DNA from: Streptomyces griseus subsp. griseus
GTDB taxonomy: Bacteria > Actinomycetota > Actinomycetes > Streptomycetales > Streptomycetaceae
Direction: 5' to 3'
Length of the DNA: 64,000 bases
Assembly (NCBI RefSeq): GCF_003610995.1
Contig: NZ_CP032543.1
Span: 682,001 to 746,000, forward strand
The notes below the pieces were generated by a model. That model was not told the DNA's origin and ran no database searches. It was given only the letters and a program-made list of their open reading frames with translations. The first letter of the stretch is position 1. Every line of letters begins with the position of its first letter. Position numbers and translations under genes: made by a program. Of this stretch, positions 17,151 to 27,156 are shown piece after piece.

Positions 17151-20120
17151 ATGCCGCTGCTCGAGCCCGACCCGGATGCCCTCCGTCCCCGTACGGAACG
17201 CGCACCCGCCATCGACCGGGTCACCGACCGGAGCGCGTCCGGCACCCCCGAGCCCCTGCGCTCCGAGCTGACCGCCCTGCTCGGCGCGGACAAGGTGCTC
17301 TGGAAGGTCTCCGACCTCGTGCGGTACGCCTCCGACGCCAGCCCCTACCGCTTCCTCCCCCGGGTCGTGCTGGTCCCCGAGTCCATCGACGACGTCTCCG
17401 CGATCCTGTCGTACGCCCACGGCAAGGGCCGCGAGGTCGTCTTCCGGGCCGCCGGGACCAGCCTCAACGGCCAGGCGCAGGGCGAGGACATCCTCGTCGA
17501 CGTACGCCGCCACTGGACCGGCGTCGAGGTGCTGGACGACGGGGCGCGGGCCCGCATCCGGCCCGGCACCACCGTCCTGCGGGCCAACACCACCCTCGCC
17601 CGGTACGGCAGGCTGCTCGGCCCCGATCCGGCGAGCGCCATCGCCTGCACGGTCGGCGGGGTCGTCGCCAACAACGCCTCGGGCATGACGGCCGGCACCA
17701 CCCGCAACTCCTACCGCACGCTCGCCTCGCTCACCTTCGTCCTGCCGAGCGGCACCGTCGTCGACACCGCCGGCCCCGCCGCCGACGAGGAGCTGGCGCG
17801 GGCGGAGCCGAGGCTGTGCGCCGGACTGCTGGAGCTCAAGGCGGAGATCGAGGCGGACGAGGAGCTGACGGCCCGGATCCGTACCAAGTACGCGATCAAG
17901 AACACCAACGGTTACCGGCTGGACGCGTTTCTCGACGGGGAGACGCCCGTACAGATCCTGCGCGGGCTCATGGTCGGCTCCGAGGGCACGTTCGGCTTCA
18001 TCTCCGAGACCGTCTTCGACACCCTGCCGCTGGACAGGCGGGTCACCAGCGCCCTGCTCTTCTTCCCCTCCCTCACCGCCGCCGCGGCCGCCGTCCCCCG
18101 GTTCAACGAGGCCGGGGCCATCGCGGTGGAGCTGATGGACGGCAACACCCTGCGCGCCTCGGTGAGCGTGAAGGGCGTCCCGGCGGACTGGGCGGCGCTG
18201 CCCCGGGAGACGGCCGCTCTGCTGGTCGAGTTCCGCGCCCCGGACGCGGCGGGCCAGGAGGCGTACGAGGAGGCGGCGGCCGGGGTGATGCGGGGGCTGG
18301 ACCTGGTCGTTCCGGCCGTCTCCGTCACCAACGCGTTCACCCGGGACGCGGGGACGATCGCCGGGTACTGGAAGGCGCGCAAGGCGTTCGTGACGGCGGT
18401 CGGAGGCTCCCGCCCCTCGGGTACGACGCTGATCACCGAGGACTTCGCGGTCCCGCCGGACCGGCTGGCCGACGCCTGCGCGGCGCTGCTGGAGCTCCAG
18501 TCGCGCCACGGCTTCGACGCCGCGGTCGCCGGTCACGCGGCCCACGGCAATCTGCACTTCCTGCTCGCCTTCGACGCGGCGCGCCCCGACGACGTCGAGA
18601 GGTACGACGCGTTCATGCAGGAGTTCTGCGCGCTCGTCGTGGACCGCTTCGACGGGTCGCTCAAGGCGGAGCACGCCACCGGCCGCAACATCGCGCCGTT
18701 CCTGGAGCGGGAGTGGGGCGCGCGGGCGACGGAGCTGATGTGGCGGACGAAGCAGATCATCGACCCCGAGGGGGTGCTCGCCCCGCGGATCGTCCTCGAC
18801 CGCGACCCGCGCGCCCATCTGCGGGGGCTGAAGACCATTCCGAAGGTGGAGGCGGTCGCCGACCCGTGCATCGAGTGCGGCTTCTGCGAACCCACCTGCC
18901 CCAGCGAGGAGCTGACGACCACTCCGCGCCAGCGCATCGTGCTGCGCCGCGAGATGATGCGCCAGGCGGACGGCTCCCCGGTGGAGGCCGGACTCCTCGA
19001 CGCCTACGGGTACGACGCGGTGGACACCTGCGCCGGGGACTCCACCTGCAAGCTCGCCTGCCCGGTCGGCATCGACACCGGGGCGATGATGAAGGGGTTC
19101 CGCCACCTCAGGCACTCCCCGCGCGAGGAGCGGATCGCCGCGCTCACCGCGAAGAACTTCCGCGTTGTGGAGGCCTCGGCCCGGCTCGCGGTGGCGGCGG
19201 GGAAGGCCATCGGGGAGCGCGGCGGCGACCGGCTCCTGGAGTCCGTGACGCGGCTCGCCCGCAAGGCCGTCCGCCCCGACCTCGTACCGGAGTGGCTGCC
19301 CCAACTGCCCGGCTCCGCCGCCCGGCATCTGCCGCGCACCGCACGGGTGGGGGCGAGTGCCGTCTACTACCCGGCCTGTGTGAACCGCATCTTCGCCGGA
19401 CCGGAGAAGGGGCCGGAGGCCGGGCCCGACGGCATTCGCACCCCCTCCCTCCCCGAGGCCGTGGTCGCCGTGTCCCAGCGGGCCGGAAAGCCGGTGTGGA
19501 TCCCCGAGGACGTCGCGGGCACGTGCTGCGCGACCATCTGGCACTCCAAGGGGTACGACGCGGGCAACAGGGTCATGGCGAACCGCATCGTCGAGGCTGC
19601 CTGGGGCTGGACGGCCGGCGGGGCCCTGCCACTGGTCGTGGACGCGTCCTCCTGCACGCTCGGTATCGCCGAGGAGGTCGTGCCCTACCTCACCGAGGAC
19701 AACCGGGCCCTGCACCGGGAGCTGACCGTGGTGGACTCGCTCGTCTGGGCGGCCGGTGAACTCCTGCCGGAGCTGACGGTGTCCGAGAGGACCGGATCGG
19801 CCGTCGTCCATCCGACCTGCTCCATGGAACACCTGGGCGACACCGAGCAGTTGCGGGTGCTGGCCGAGGCGTGCGCCGAGGAGGTGACCGTCCCGGACGG
19901 AGCGGGGTGCTGCGCGTTCGCGGGCGACCGGGGCATGCTGCACAAGGAGCTGACCGACGCGGCCACGGCGAAGGAGGCGGCCGAGGTCAACTCCCGTACG
20001 TACGACACCTATCTGTCGGCCAACCGCATGTGCGAGATCGGCATGGAGCGGTCCACCGGGCATCCGTACCACTCGGCCCTGATCGCGCTGGAACGCGCCA
20101 CCCGCCCGGCCGGCCACTGA
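17151..20120 (+). CDS. FAD-binding and iron-sulfur oxidoreductase (D-lactate dehydrogenase-like)
   Basis: A 989-aa fusion of a GlcD/Dld-type flavoprotein and a GlpC/LldE-type iron-sulfur module. The FAD-binding PCMH domain occupies about residues 60-290 (VVFRAAGTSLNGQAQGEDIL; GGVVANNASGMTAGT). The FAD-oxidase C-terminal domain follows to about 560, with the active-site-like GHAAHGNLHF. A 4Fe-4S ferredoxin pair comes next (CIECGFCEPTCP; CAGDSTCKLACP), then two CCG-type domains (GTCCATIWHSKG; GCCAFAGDRG). Such fusions oxidise D-lactate or related 2-hydroxy acids and pass electrons to the quinone pool. A GAAGGGG ribosome site precedes ATG 17151. The exact substrate is inferred. Confidence 0.88.
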   Translation: MPLLEPDPDALRPRTERAPAIDRVTDRSASGTPEPLRSELTALLGADKVLWKVSDLVRYASDASPYRFLPRVVLVPESIDDVSAILSYAHGKGREVVFRAAGTSLNGQAQGEDILVDVRRHWTGVEVLDDGARARIRPGTTVLRANTTLARYGRLLGPDPASAIACTVGGVVANNASGMTAGTTRNSYRTLASLTFVLPSGTVVDTAGPAADEELARAEPRLCAGLLELKAEIEADEELTARIRTKYAIKNTNGYRLDAFLDGETPVQILRGLMVGSEGTFGFISETVFDTLPLDRRVTSALLFFPSLTAAAAAVPRFNEAGAIAVELMDGNTLRASVSVKGVPADWAALPRETAALLVEFRAPDAAGQEAYEEAAAGVMRGLDLVVPAVSVTNAFTRDAGTIAGYWKARKAFVTAVGGSRPSGTTLITEDFAVPPDRLADACAALLELQSRHGFDAAVAGHAAHGNLHFLLAFDAARPDDVERYDAFMQEFCALVVDRFDGSLKAEHATGRNIAPFLEREWGARATELMWRTKQIIDPEGVLAPRIVLDRDPRAHLRGLKTIPKVEAVADPCIECGFCEPTCPSEELTTTPRQRIVLRREMMRQADGSPVEAGLLDAYGYDAVDTCAGDSTCKLACPVGIDTGAMMKGFRHLRHSPREERIAALTAKNFRVVEASARLAVAAGKAIGERGGDRLLESVTRLARKAVRPDLVPEWLPQLPGSAARHLPRTARVGASAVYYPACVNRIFAGPEKGPEAGPDGIRTPSLPEAVVAVSQRAGKPVWIPEDVAGTCCATIWHSKGYDAGNRVMANRIVEAAWGWTAGGALPLVVDASSCTLGIAEEVVPYLTEDNRALHRELTVVDSLVWAAGELLPELTVSERTGSAVVHPTCSMEHLGDTEQLRVLAEACAEEVTVPDGAGCCAFAGDRGMLHKELTDAATAKEAAEVNSRTYDTYLSANRMCEIGMERSTGHPYHSALIALERATRPAGH

Positions 20121-20150
20121 ACGTCCGAAGGGACCGACAGCGCAGGTCAG

Positions 20151-20181
20151 ACGCCCCGACTGGTTGAACCAGTCGGGGCGT
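20151..20181 (+). terminator. Strong intrinsic terminator
   Basis: A 15-bp perfect inverted repeat (ACGCCCCGACTGGTT / AACCAGTCGGGGCGT) with a one-base centre follows the dehydrogenase stop by 30 nt. It is positioned to end that transcript. Confidence 0.85.
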
Positions 20182-20219
20182 TCGCGTGCCCGGAAGAAAA
20201 GTCCATGGTTTGAGTACGA

Positions 20220-20234
20220 GAGTCCAATTGGCTC
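20220..20234. promoter_or_regulatory. Short palindrome upstream of the GH109-type gene
   Basis: GAGTCCAATTGGCTC is an imperfect 15-bp palindrome centred on CCAATTGG, about 130 nt ahead of the start codon and in an A/T-richer patch. It may be an operator for an unlinked regulator; no direct evidence. Confidence 0.25.
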
Positions 20235-20363
20235 CCTTGCGCACCATCATCCTCACCCTCCAGGGTCCTTACCGAGGCCCGGTCCCGGGGTCGCTCACAC
20301 CCGTACGGGACGCGGGCCCCGCTCGCGCACGTCCAGAACCCCCACACCCCACCTGGAGGCTCG

Positions 20364-21836
20364 ATGAACGACGACGCCCGGCCCGGACGGACACCGCAGG
20401 ACCTCCCCCCGCAGCACACCGGCGATGACACCGACCGGCAGGACCCCAGCCGCCGTTCGGTGCTGTGGACCACGGCGGGCGTGGCGGGCGCCGGACTCGG
20501 TCTGAGCTCCCTCACGGGAGGCAGCGCGTCGGCCGCCGGACCCGTGACACCGGAAGCCGTGGAGGCCGCGACAGCCGCCCCCGTCCGCCAGGGACGCACG
20601 ATGACCGACGTCCCCTTCGAGCGGCGGTCGACCGTACGGGTCGGCATCGTGGGCCTCGGCAACCGGGGAGACAGCATGATCGGCCTCTTCCTCGCGGTCC
20701 CCGGCGTCCGGGTCGTGGCGGTCTGTGACCCGGTCCGGGAGAAGGCGGAGAAGGCCGCCGCCAGGGTGACGGCCGCCGGGCAGCCCGCCCCCGCCGTCTA
20801 CGCCAAGGGGGAGAACGACTACGTCGACCTCTGCCGGCGCGGGGACATCGACTTCGTCTATGTGGCCACGCCCTGGGAGCTGCACTTCCCGATGGCCAAG
20901 GCGGCGATGCTGAACGGCAAGCACGTCGGCGTGGAGTGTCCGATCGCGATGCGGCTGGAGGAGCTCTGGCAGCTCGTCGACCTCTCCGAGCGCACCCGGC
21001 GCCACTGCATGCAGCTGGAGAACTGCTGCTACGGCAAGAACGAGATGCGGGTGCTCCGGATGGCGCACGCGGGTCTCTTCGGGGACCTGCTGCACGGGGC
21101 GGGGGCGTACAACCATGATCTGCGCGAGCTGATGTTCGACCCGGACTACTACGAGGGCCCGTGGCGGCGGCTCTGGCACACCCGGCTGCGCGGCGACCTC
21201 TACCCCAACCACGGGTTCGGGCCGGTCGCCAACTACATGGACGTAAACCGGGGCGACCGGGCCGTCTCCATCACCAGCATCGGCACCCCCGCCCTCGGCC
21301 TCGCCGCGTACCGCAAGGAGCACATGCCGCCGGGCGACCCGAGCTGGAAGGAGTCGTACATCGGCGCCGACCGGACGATCAGCCTCGTGCAGACCGCCAA
21401 GGGCCGGGTGATCCGGCTGGAGCACGATGTGTCGACGCCGCACCCGTACTCCCGTATCAACAGCCTCGGCGGCACCCGGGGCGTCTTCGAGGACTACCCG
21501 GAGCGGATCTACCTGGAGCCCACGAACACGAACCACCAGTGGGACGACTTCACGAAGTACGCCGAGTGGGACCACTGGCTGTGGAAGGAACACGCCAATC
21601 CGCCGGGCGGCCATGGCGGGATGGACTACATCATGGTGTTCCGGCTGATGCAGTGCATGCGGCTCGGACTGGTCCCGGACTTCGACGTGTACGACGCCGC
21701 CGTCTGGACGGCCCCCGTGCCGCTCAGCCACCTCTCCATCAAGGCCAAGGGCGCCCCGCTGCCCATACCGGACTTCACCCGGGGCGCGTGGAAGAAGGCC
21801 AGGTCCGGGATGGACTCGGACAAGCCGGCCGCGTAA
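20364..21836 (+). CDS. Tat-exported Gfo/Idh/MocA protein, GH109-type glycosidase
   Basis: A 490-aa NAD-dependent protein of glycoside hydrolase family 109, whose characterised member is an alpha-N-acetylgalactosaminidase using an NAD redox cycle. A twin-arginine signal ([16 protein letters not shown]) spans residues about 29-58. The Rossmann domain begins [16 protein letters not shown]. Family hallmarks are [12 protein letters not shown], the [17 protein letters not shown] block, [29 protein letters not shown] and [10 protein letters not shown]. Export as a folded, cofactor-loaded protein fits Tat use. GGAGG precedes ATG 20364. The sugar target is inferred from family and could be another glycoside. 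Confidence 0.88.
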   Translation: MNDDARPGRTPQDLPPQHTGDDTDRQDPSRRSVLWTTAGVAGAGLGLSSLTGGSASAAGPVTPEAVEAATAAPVRQGRTMTDVPFERRSTVRVGIVGLGNRGDSMIGLFLAVPGVRVVAVCDPVREKAEKAAARVTAAGQPAPAVYAKGENDYVDLCRRGDIDFVYVATPWELHFPMAKAAMLNGKHVGVECPIAMRLEELWQLVDLSERTRRHCMQLENCCYGKNEMRVLRMAHAGLFGDLLHGAGAYNHDLRELMFDPDYYEGPWRRLWHTRLRGDLYPNHGFGPVANYMDVNRGDRAVSITSIGTPALGLAAYRKEHMPPGDPSWKESYIGADRTISLVQTAKGRVIRLEHDVSTPHPYSRINSLGGTRGVFEDYPERIYLEPTNTNHQWDDFTKYAEWDHWLWKEHANPPGGHGGMDYIMVFRLMQCMRLGLVPDFDVYDAAVWTAPVPLSHLSIKAKGAPLPIPDFTRGAWKKARSGMDSDKPAA

Positions 21837-21842
21837 GGGCCT

Positions 21843-21874
21843 CGGGGTCCCGGGCGGCTCGGCACGGGACCCCG
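21843..21874 (+). terminator. Terminator-like hairpin after the GH109-type gene
   Basis: CGGGGTCCCG pairs with CGGGACCCCG across a 12-nt loop, starting 7 nt after the stop codon. No U-tract. Confidence 0.6.
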
Positions 21875-21960
21875 GGGGGCGGCCTCCGGGGTGCGGAAAA
21901 CCGGTTGCCCCGAAGGAGGACGGGAAGCGAACCTTGCACCGTTTGGTCACCCCGTCACTC

Positions 21961-21980
21961 CGAGGTCCGCACGGACCTCG
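21961..21980. promoter_or_regulatory. Inverted repeat in the leader of the ABC exporter operon
   Basis: CGAGGTCCGCACGGACCTCG is a 9-bp inverted repeat with a 2-nt centre, ending 23 nt before ATG 22004. It could be a regulator site or an mRNA hairpin that affects initiation. No adjacent regulator gene is present. Confidence 0.4.
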
Positions 21981-22003
21981 CGCATACCGAGCCCTGGGAC
22001 GTC

Positions 22004-23827
22004 ATGCAGATTCGCGATCTTCCGTATTCGGATCCCGGCGACCCCGATGTACGGTCGGGCCCCCGCTTCCTGTACTGGCTCGGGCGCAATCAGCTCGGCG
22101 GACAGCTCAAGTCGCTCGGCTGGGGACTGCTCCACCAGCTGAGCATCGCGGGGCTCCCGCTCACCGTCGGCGTCGCCGTCCAGGCCGTCATCGAGCGCTC
22201 CGGCGCCCGCCTGGCCCTGGCCGGCGGCCTCATCGTGGCCCTGGGCGTCCTCATCGCGGTGGGCGACACCATGCTCCACCGGACCGCCGTCACCAACTGG
22301 ATCACGGCCGCCGCCCGGGTGCAGCAGCTCCTGGCGCGCAGGACCGCCGAGCTGGGCGCCGCCCTGACCCGGCGGGTCGCCGCCGGTGAGGTCGTCGCCG
22401 TCTCCACCGGTGACGTGGAGAAGATCGGCTGGTTCGTCGAGGCGCTCTCCCGCTTCCTGGCCGCCGCCATCGCGCTCGTCGTGGTCTGCGTGGGGCTGGT
22501 CATCTACCTCCCGGCCCTCGGCGTCCTCGTGGCCCTCGCCATGCCGGTGCTGGCCCTCGCCGTGCTGCCGCTGCTCCCCCGTGCCACCCGGCGCGCCGAC
22601 GAGCAGCGTGAGAAGGCGGGCAAGGCGATCGAGCTGGCCTCGGACACCGTGGCCGGGCTGCGGGTGCTGCGCGGCATCGGCGGTGAGGAGCTGTTCCTCG
22701 GCCGCTACCGCCGCGCCTCCCAGGAGGTCCGCAAGGCCGCCGTGCGCTCCGCCAGGATGTGGGCGCTGATCTCCGCGGTGCAGGTGCTGCTGCCGGGGAT
22801 CCTGCTGATCTCCCTGGTCTGGTACGGGGCGACGCTGGCCCGCGAGGGCCGCATCGACGTGGGTCAGCTGGTCACGGTCTACAGCGCGGCCACGCTGCTG
22901 CTGTTCCCCCTCCGTCACTTCGAGGAGATCGCGATGGCCTACTCCTTCTCCCGGCCGTCCGCGCAGCGCGCCGTACGGGTGCTGTCGCTGCGCCGCACCG
23001 ACCGGACGGCCACGGAGGCGGGCGTCCCGTCGGGCGACCTGTACGACCCCGCCACTGGGCTGATGGCTCCCCAGGGGCAGTTCACCGCCGTCGTCTGCGG
23101 CGACCCGGACGAGGCGGGACGGCTGGCCGAGCGCCTCGGCGGCCATGCCCAGACCGGCGACGGGAGCGCCGTGGAGGAGAAGGCGCCGTCCGTGCTGCTC
23201 GGCGCCGTCGCGCTGGACGAACTCCCGCTGGACACCGCCCGTACCGCCGTCCTGGTCCAGGACAAGGACCCGGTGCTGCTCTCCGGCACGCTCCAGGAGC
23301 TGCTGGACGTGCCGTCCTCGGGCCTGGTCACCGCCGGACAGGCGCTGGAGGCCGCCCAGTGCGGCGATGTGCTCGCCGCCCTGGCCCAGGCCTCCCCGGA
23401 CAACGACGGGGACCCGATGCGGACCCGCATCACCGAACGGGGCAGGTCGCTCTCGGGCGGCCAGCGCCAGCGCCTCGCACTGGCCAGGTCGCTGATCACC
23501 GACCCGGAGGCGCTGGTCCTGGACGAGCCGACCTCCGCCGTCGACTCGCACACCGAGGCGCGCGTCGCCGCCGGGGTCGCGGGGCTGCGCCGGGGCCGTA
23601 CGACGGTCGCCTTCGCCTCGTCCCCGCTGCTGCTGGACGTCGCCGACCGGGTCGTCCTCGTCCACGAGGGGAGCGTGGTCGCCGTGGGCACCCACCGCGA
23701 CCTGCTGCGCACCGAACCGCGCTACCGGGCCGTCGTCACCCGCGAGACCGACGAGGAAGCGGCGGCGGGCAGCGTCACGGTCCCCGCCATGAACACCAGG
23801 ACCCAGGAAATCGAGGAGAGGGCATGA
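22004..23827 (+). CDS. ABC exporter half-transporter with degenerate Walker A
   Basis: A 607-aa permease/ATPase fusion, partner of the next gene. Six transmembrane helices occupy about residues 40-320. In the ATPase domain the normal Walker A is missing: after QGQFTAVVCGDPDEAGRLAE no GxxGxGKS/T motif appears. The signature LSGGQRQR and Walker B LVLDEPTSAVD are intact, and the H-loop His is replaced (TVAFASSPLLL). It can therefore supply a signature motif but not bind ATP normally itself. I chose ATG 22004 because the upstream frame overlaps the previous gene and lacks membrane character. The stop overlaps the next ATG (ATGA), so the pair is translationally coupled and forms a heterodimer. The substrate is unknown. 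Confidence 0.88.
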   Translation: MQIRDLPYSDPGDPDVRSGPRFLYWLGRNQLGGQLKSLGWGLLHQLSIAGLPLTVGVAVQAVIERSGARLALAGGLIVALGVLIAVGDTMLHRTAVTNWITAAARVQQLLARRTAELGAALTRRVAAGEVVAVSTGDVEKIGWFVEALSRFLAAAIALVVVCVGLVIYLPALGVLVALAMPVLALAVLPLLPRATRRADEQREKAGKAIELASDTVAGLRVLRGIGGEELFLGRYRRASQEVRKAAVRSARMWALISAVQVLLPGILLISLVWYGATLAREGRIDVGQLVTVYSAATLLLFPLRHFEEIAMAYSFSRPSAQRAVRVLSLRRTDRTATEAGVPSGDLYDPATGLMAPQGQFTAVVCGDPDEAGRLAERLGGHAQTGDGSAVEEKAPSVLLGAVALDELPLDTARTAVLVQDKDPVLLSGTLQELLDVPSSGLVTAGQALEAAQCGDVLAALAQASPDNDGDPMRTRITERGRSLSGGQRQRLALARSLITDPEALVLDEPTSAVDSHTEARVAAGVAGLRRGRTTVAFASSPLLLDVADRVVLVHEGSVVAVGTHRDLLRTEPRYRAVVTRETDEEAAAGSVTVPAMNTRTQEIEERA

Positions 23828-25605
23828 TCGGCGTCGCACCACCGGCGTACGACCCGGCCGCCCCGGAGTCGGCCACCACCCTGCCCGTGGGCACCCCCAC
23901 GACCGTACGGAGTTACGTACGGCAGCTGCTGCGGCGCCACCGCAAGGCCTTCGCCCTCCTGATCGGCGCCAACACCGTGGCGGTCATCGCGTCGATCGCC
24001 GGACCGTATCTGCTCGGCGGGCTGGTCGAGGACCTCTCGAACGGGGTCACCGACCTCCATCTGGAGCGCACGGCCGCGATCTTCGCGCTCGCGCTGGTGG
24101 TCCAGACGGTGTTCACCCGGTCCATGCGGCTGCGCGGGGCGATGCTGGGCGAGGAGATGCTCGCCGATCTGCGCGAGGACTTCCTCGTACGGTCGGTGGG
24201 GCTGCCGCCCGGCGTGCTGGAGCGGGCCGGGACCGGCGATCTGCTCTCCCGGATCACCACGGACATCGACCGGCTGGCCAACGCGATGCGCGAGGCCGTG
24301 CCGCAGCTGGCCATCGGGGTCGTCTGGGCCGGGCTGCTGCTCGGCGCGCTGACCGTGACCGCTCCCCCGCTGGCGCTGGCCGTGCTCATCGCGCTGCCGG
24401 TGCTGATCACCGGCTGCCGCTGGTACTTCCGGCGCGCGCCCTCGGCGTACCGCTCGGAGGCCGCCGGTTACGCGGCCGTCGCCGCGATGCTCGCCGAGAC
24501 CGTGGACGCCGGGCGGACCGTGGAGGCGCACCGCCTCGGCGCGCGCCGGGTGGCGCTGTCGGACCGGCGGATCACGGAGTGGACGGCGTGGGAGCGGTAC
24601 ACGCTCTTCCTGCGCTCGGTGCTCTTCCCGGTCATCAACGCGACGTACGTGACCATCCTCGGCGCGGTGCTGCTCCTCGGCGGCTGGTTCGTCCTGGAGG
24701 GGTGGCTGACGGTCGGGCAGCTGACCACGGGCGCGCTGCTGGCGCAGATGATGGTCGACCCGATCGGCCTCATCCTGCGCTGGTACGACGAACTCCAGGT
24801 GGCCCAGGTGTCGTTGGCGCGACTGGTCGGCGTGCGGGAGATCGAGCCGGACGCCGGTGACGCCGAGGTAGGGCCGGACGGCCGGGACGTGCGGGCGGAC
24901 GAGGTGCGGTTCGGGTACCGGGAGGGCGTCGACGTCCTGCACCAGGTGTCCCTCGACGTGGCTCCGGGCACCCGGCTCGCCCTGGTCGGGCCCTCGGGTG
25001 CGGGCAAGTCGACGCTGGGCCGGCTGCTGGCCGGGATCTACGCCCCGCGCACCGGCGAGGTGACCCTGGGCGGGGCCGAGCTGTCGCGGATGACGGCGGA
25101 GCGGGTCCGGGAGCATGTGGCCCTGGTCAACCAGGAGCACCATGTCTTCGTCGGCTCGCTGCGGGACAACCTGCTGCTGGCCAGGGACGGTGCGCGGGAC
25201 GCCGAGCTATGGGCCTCGCTGGCCGCGGTGGACGCGGACGGCTGGGCGAAGGGGTTGGAGAACGGGCTGGAGACGGAGGTCGGTTCGGGCGGCTTCGCGC
25301 TGACCCCGGCGCAGGCGCAGCAGATCGCGCTGGCCCGGCTGGTGCTGGCCGACCCGCACACGCTGGTGCTGGACGAGGCGACCTCGCTGCTGGACCCGCG
25401 GGCGGCCCGTCATCTGGAGCGGTCGCTGGCCCGGGTGCTGGAGGGCCGTACGGTTGTGGCGATCGCGCACCGGCTGCACACCGCGCACGACGCGGATGTG
25501 ATCGCGGTCGTGGAGGACGGCCGGATCAGCGAGCTGGGCAGCCATGACGAGCTGGTGGCGGCGGACGGCGCTTACGCGGCGCTGTGGCGGTCCTGGCACG
25601 GATAG
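23824..25605 (+). CDS. ABC exporter half-transporter with degenerate signature motif
   Basis: A 593-aa permease/ATPase fusion, second subunit of the heterodimer. Transmembrane helices run from about residue 40 to 310 (FALLIGANTVAVIASIAGPY). The ATPase domain has intact Walker A VGPSGAGKST, Walker B LVLDEATSLLD and H-loop AIAHRLH. Its signature region reads LTPAQAQQ instead of LSGGQ. It thus complements its partner: one composite site combines this Walker A with the partner's LSGGQ, while the other site is dead on both sides. GGAGAGGG precedes the start. Confidence 0.9.
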   Translation: MIGVAPPAYDPAAPESATTLPVGTPTTVRSYVRQLLRRHRKAFALLIGANTVAVIASIAGPYLLGGLVEDLSNGVTDLHLERTAAIFALALVVQTVFTRSMRLRGAMLGEEMLADLREDFLVRSVGLPPGVLERAGTGDLLSRITTDIDRLANAMREAVPQLAIGVVWAGLLLGALTVTAPPLALAVLIALPVLITGCRWYFRRAPSAYRSEAAGYAAVAAMLAETVDAGRTVEAHRLGARRVALSDRRITEWTAWERYTLFLRSVLFPVINATYVTILGAVLLLGGWFVLEGWLTVGQLTTGALLAQMMVDPIGLILRWYDELQVAQVSLARLVGVREIEPDAGDAEVGPDGRDVRADEVRFGYREGVDVLHQVSLDVAPGTRLALVGPSGAGKSTLGRLLAGIYAPRTGEVTLGGAELSRMTAERVREHVALVNQEHHVFVGSLRDNLLLARDGARDAELWASLAAVDADGWAKGLENGLETEVGSGGFALTPAQAQQIALARLVLADPHTLVLDEATSLLDPRAARHLERSLARVLEGRTVVAIAHRLHTAHDADVIAVVEDGRISELGSHDELVAADGAYAALWRSWHG

Positions 25606-25618
25606 GACCGCCGGGCGC

Positions 25619-27156
25619 TCACTGTACGGTCCGCGTGGGGTGGGGCTGGAGGAGCTGGTCGACGGGTGCGTGGTCGTCGGTGAGGACCGGGGCGTCACCG
25701 GCCCAGGCCGTCACGGTGTCGCCGGTGGCGATCCTCCAGCCGGTCTCCCGGGCGTCCAGCGCCCTCTGGATCGCGGGGGCGTCGACCGGCCGGTCGGAGG
25801 CGAGCACCACCATGTTGCCGCCCACGGGGGTCGCGGCCGGATCGAGGCCGATGTCCCCGGGGGCGCCCATGACGGCGACATGCCCGAACACCTCGGCGAG
25901 CGTGGCGACTTCGGCGCGGGCGAAGGCGAGCCGGCCGTGGTCGATGAGGTTGGCGACGTACAGCCCGTCCTTCCTGAGCGCCCGGTGGACGTCCCTCAGC
26001 GCCTCGGCGGTGGTGAGGTGCCACGGCACGCTGACGCCCCCGAAGGCGTCGCCGACGACGAGGTCCCGGCTGTCGGTCCCCAGCTGCTTGAGGCCGAGCC
26101 GGGCGTCCTCCACCCGGACGTCGATGCCGCCGGACGCCCCCAGCTCCAGCTGCTCGCGGTCGATGCGGACGACCCCGGCGTCGATCTCCGAGACGAGGCT
26201 GCGGGTGCCGGGGCGTACAGCCGCGAGGTAGCGGGGAAGGTGAGGCCGCCCCCTCCGATGTGGTGGGCGGCCAGCGGCTCGCCCGCGGGGAACGCGGTGT
26301 CGGCGACGGCCGCGATGGCGCGCACATAGCCAAACCGGAGGTACGTCGGGTCCTGGAGGTCGACGTACGAGTGGCGCAGGCCGTCCAGGACCAGGGTGCG
26401 GCCGGTGGCCCGCTCGGGGTCCGCGACGATGCGGGCGCAGTGGTAGCGGGTCTCGGCGTCGCAGCCGCCGGGGGCGAGCGCGGTGGCGAGGGAACCGGCC
26501 ACGACGGTGGCCAGCGCCACGGCGGAGGCCCGGCGCCGGCGGCCCGCCCGCCGGCCGACCAGCACGGAGCCGATCACCAGCAGGGCTCCCAGCCCGATCA
26601 GGATGGAGCTGACGGGCAGCCGGGAGACCAGGACGAAACCGGTGAGGACCGTGCCGACGATGGCGCCGAAGGTGCCGACCCCGGAGAGCCGTCCCACGAC
26701 CGTCCCGGTCTCGGCGAGGCTGGTGAGCCGCAGCTTCGTCACGAACGGGGTCACGGCGGAGAGCAGCGCCCCGGGCACGAGGAGAGTGCCCGCCGCGACC
26801 AGCAGGAGCGCCGGAGCCGCCCACTCGGCGGTGGTGCGCAGGAGGAGGGGGGTGAGCGCGACGACCACGCCCGACACCCCGAGCGCCGGGCCGATGAGCC
26901 GGTGCGGGTCGACCTGGTCGGCGACGCGCCCGCCCAGCCACGAGCCCAGCGCGATCGCGGTGAGGGCGATGCCGATCACCAGGGAGCTGGTCTCCAGGGT
27001 GAGGCCGAGGTACGGGGCCAGCAGGCGGAGCGCGACGATCTCGACGACCAGGACCGCGGCCGAGGAGCCGAACACGAGGACGGCTGCGGCGCGTTGGCCC
27101 AGCCCCTCGCCGGAGGGCGGGGTGTCGGCCACGGGCGGGGAAGGCGGTGTGGTCAC
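25619..27156 (-). pseudogene. Membrane protein with spermidine synthase-like domain, frameshifted
   Basis: A fused-MFS/spermidine-synthase type protein. From GTG 27156 (TTPPSPPVADTPP) the N-terminal part has about seven hydrophobic segments (AAVLVVEIVALRLLAPYLGL; LLVAAGTLLVPGALLSAV), then a methyltransferase-like aminopropyltransferase domain begins near HSYVDLQDPTYLRFGYVRA and GGGGLTFP. The reading frame then shifts: the other frame continues RYLAAVRPGTRSLVSEID, DLVVGDAFGGVSVPWHLTT and ends LLQPHPTRTVQ. One base is missing in the G-run 26233-26236. Only this one lesion separates it from a full 512-aa product, so a sequence error is likely. The enzymatic role of such fusions in Streptomyces is uncertain. 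Confidence 0.82.

Noticed and set aside
16944..20117. 1057-codon open frame on the minus strand opposite the FAD/Fe-S gene
   Set aside because: It is a low-complexity Gly/Arg/Val/Asp-rich shadow produced by GC-biased codons of the plus-strand dehydrogenase, whose motifs are unmistakable.
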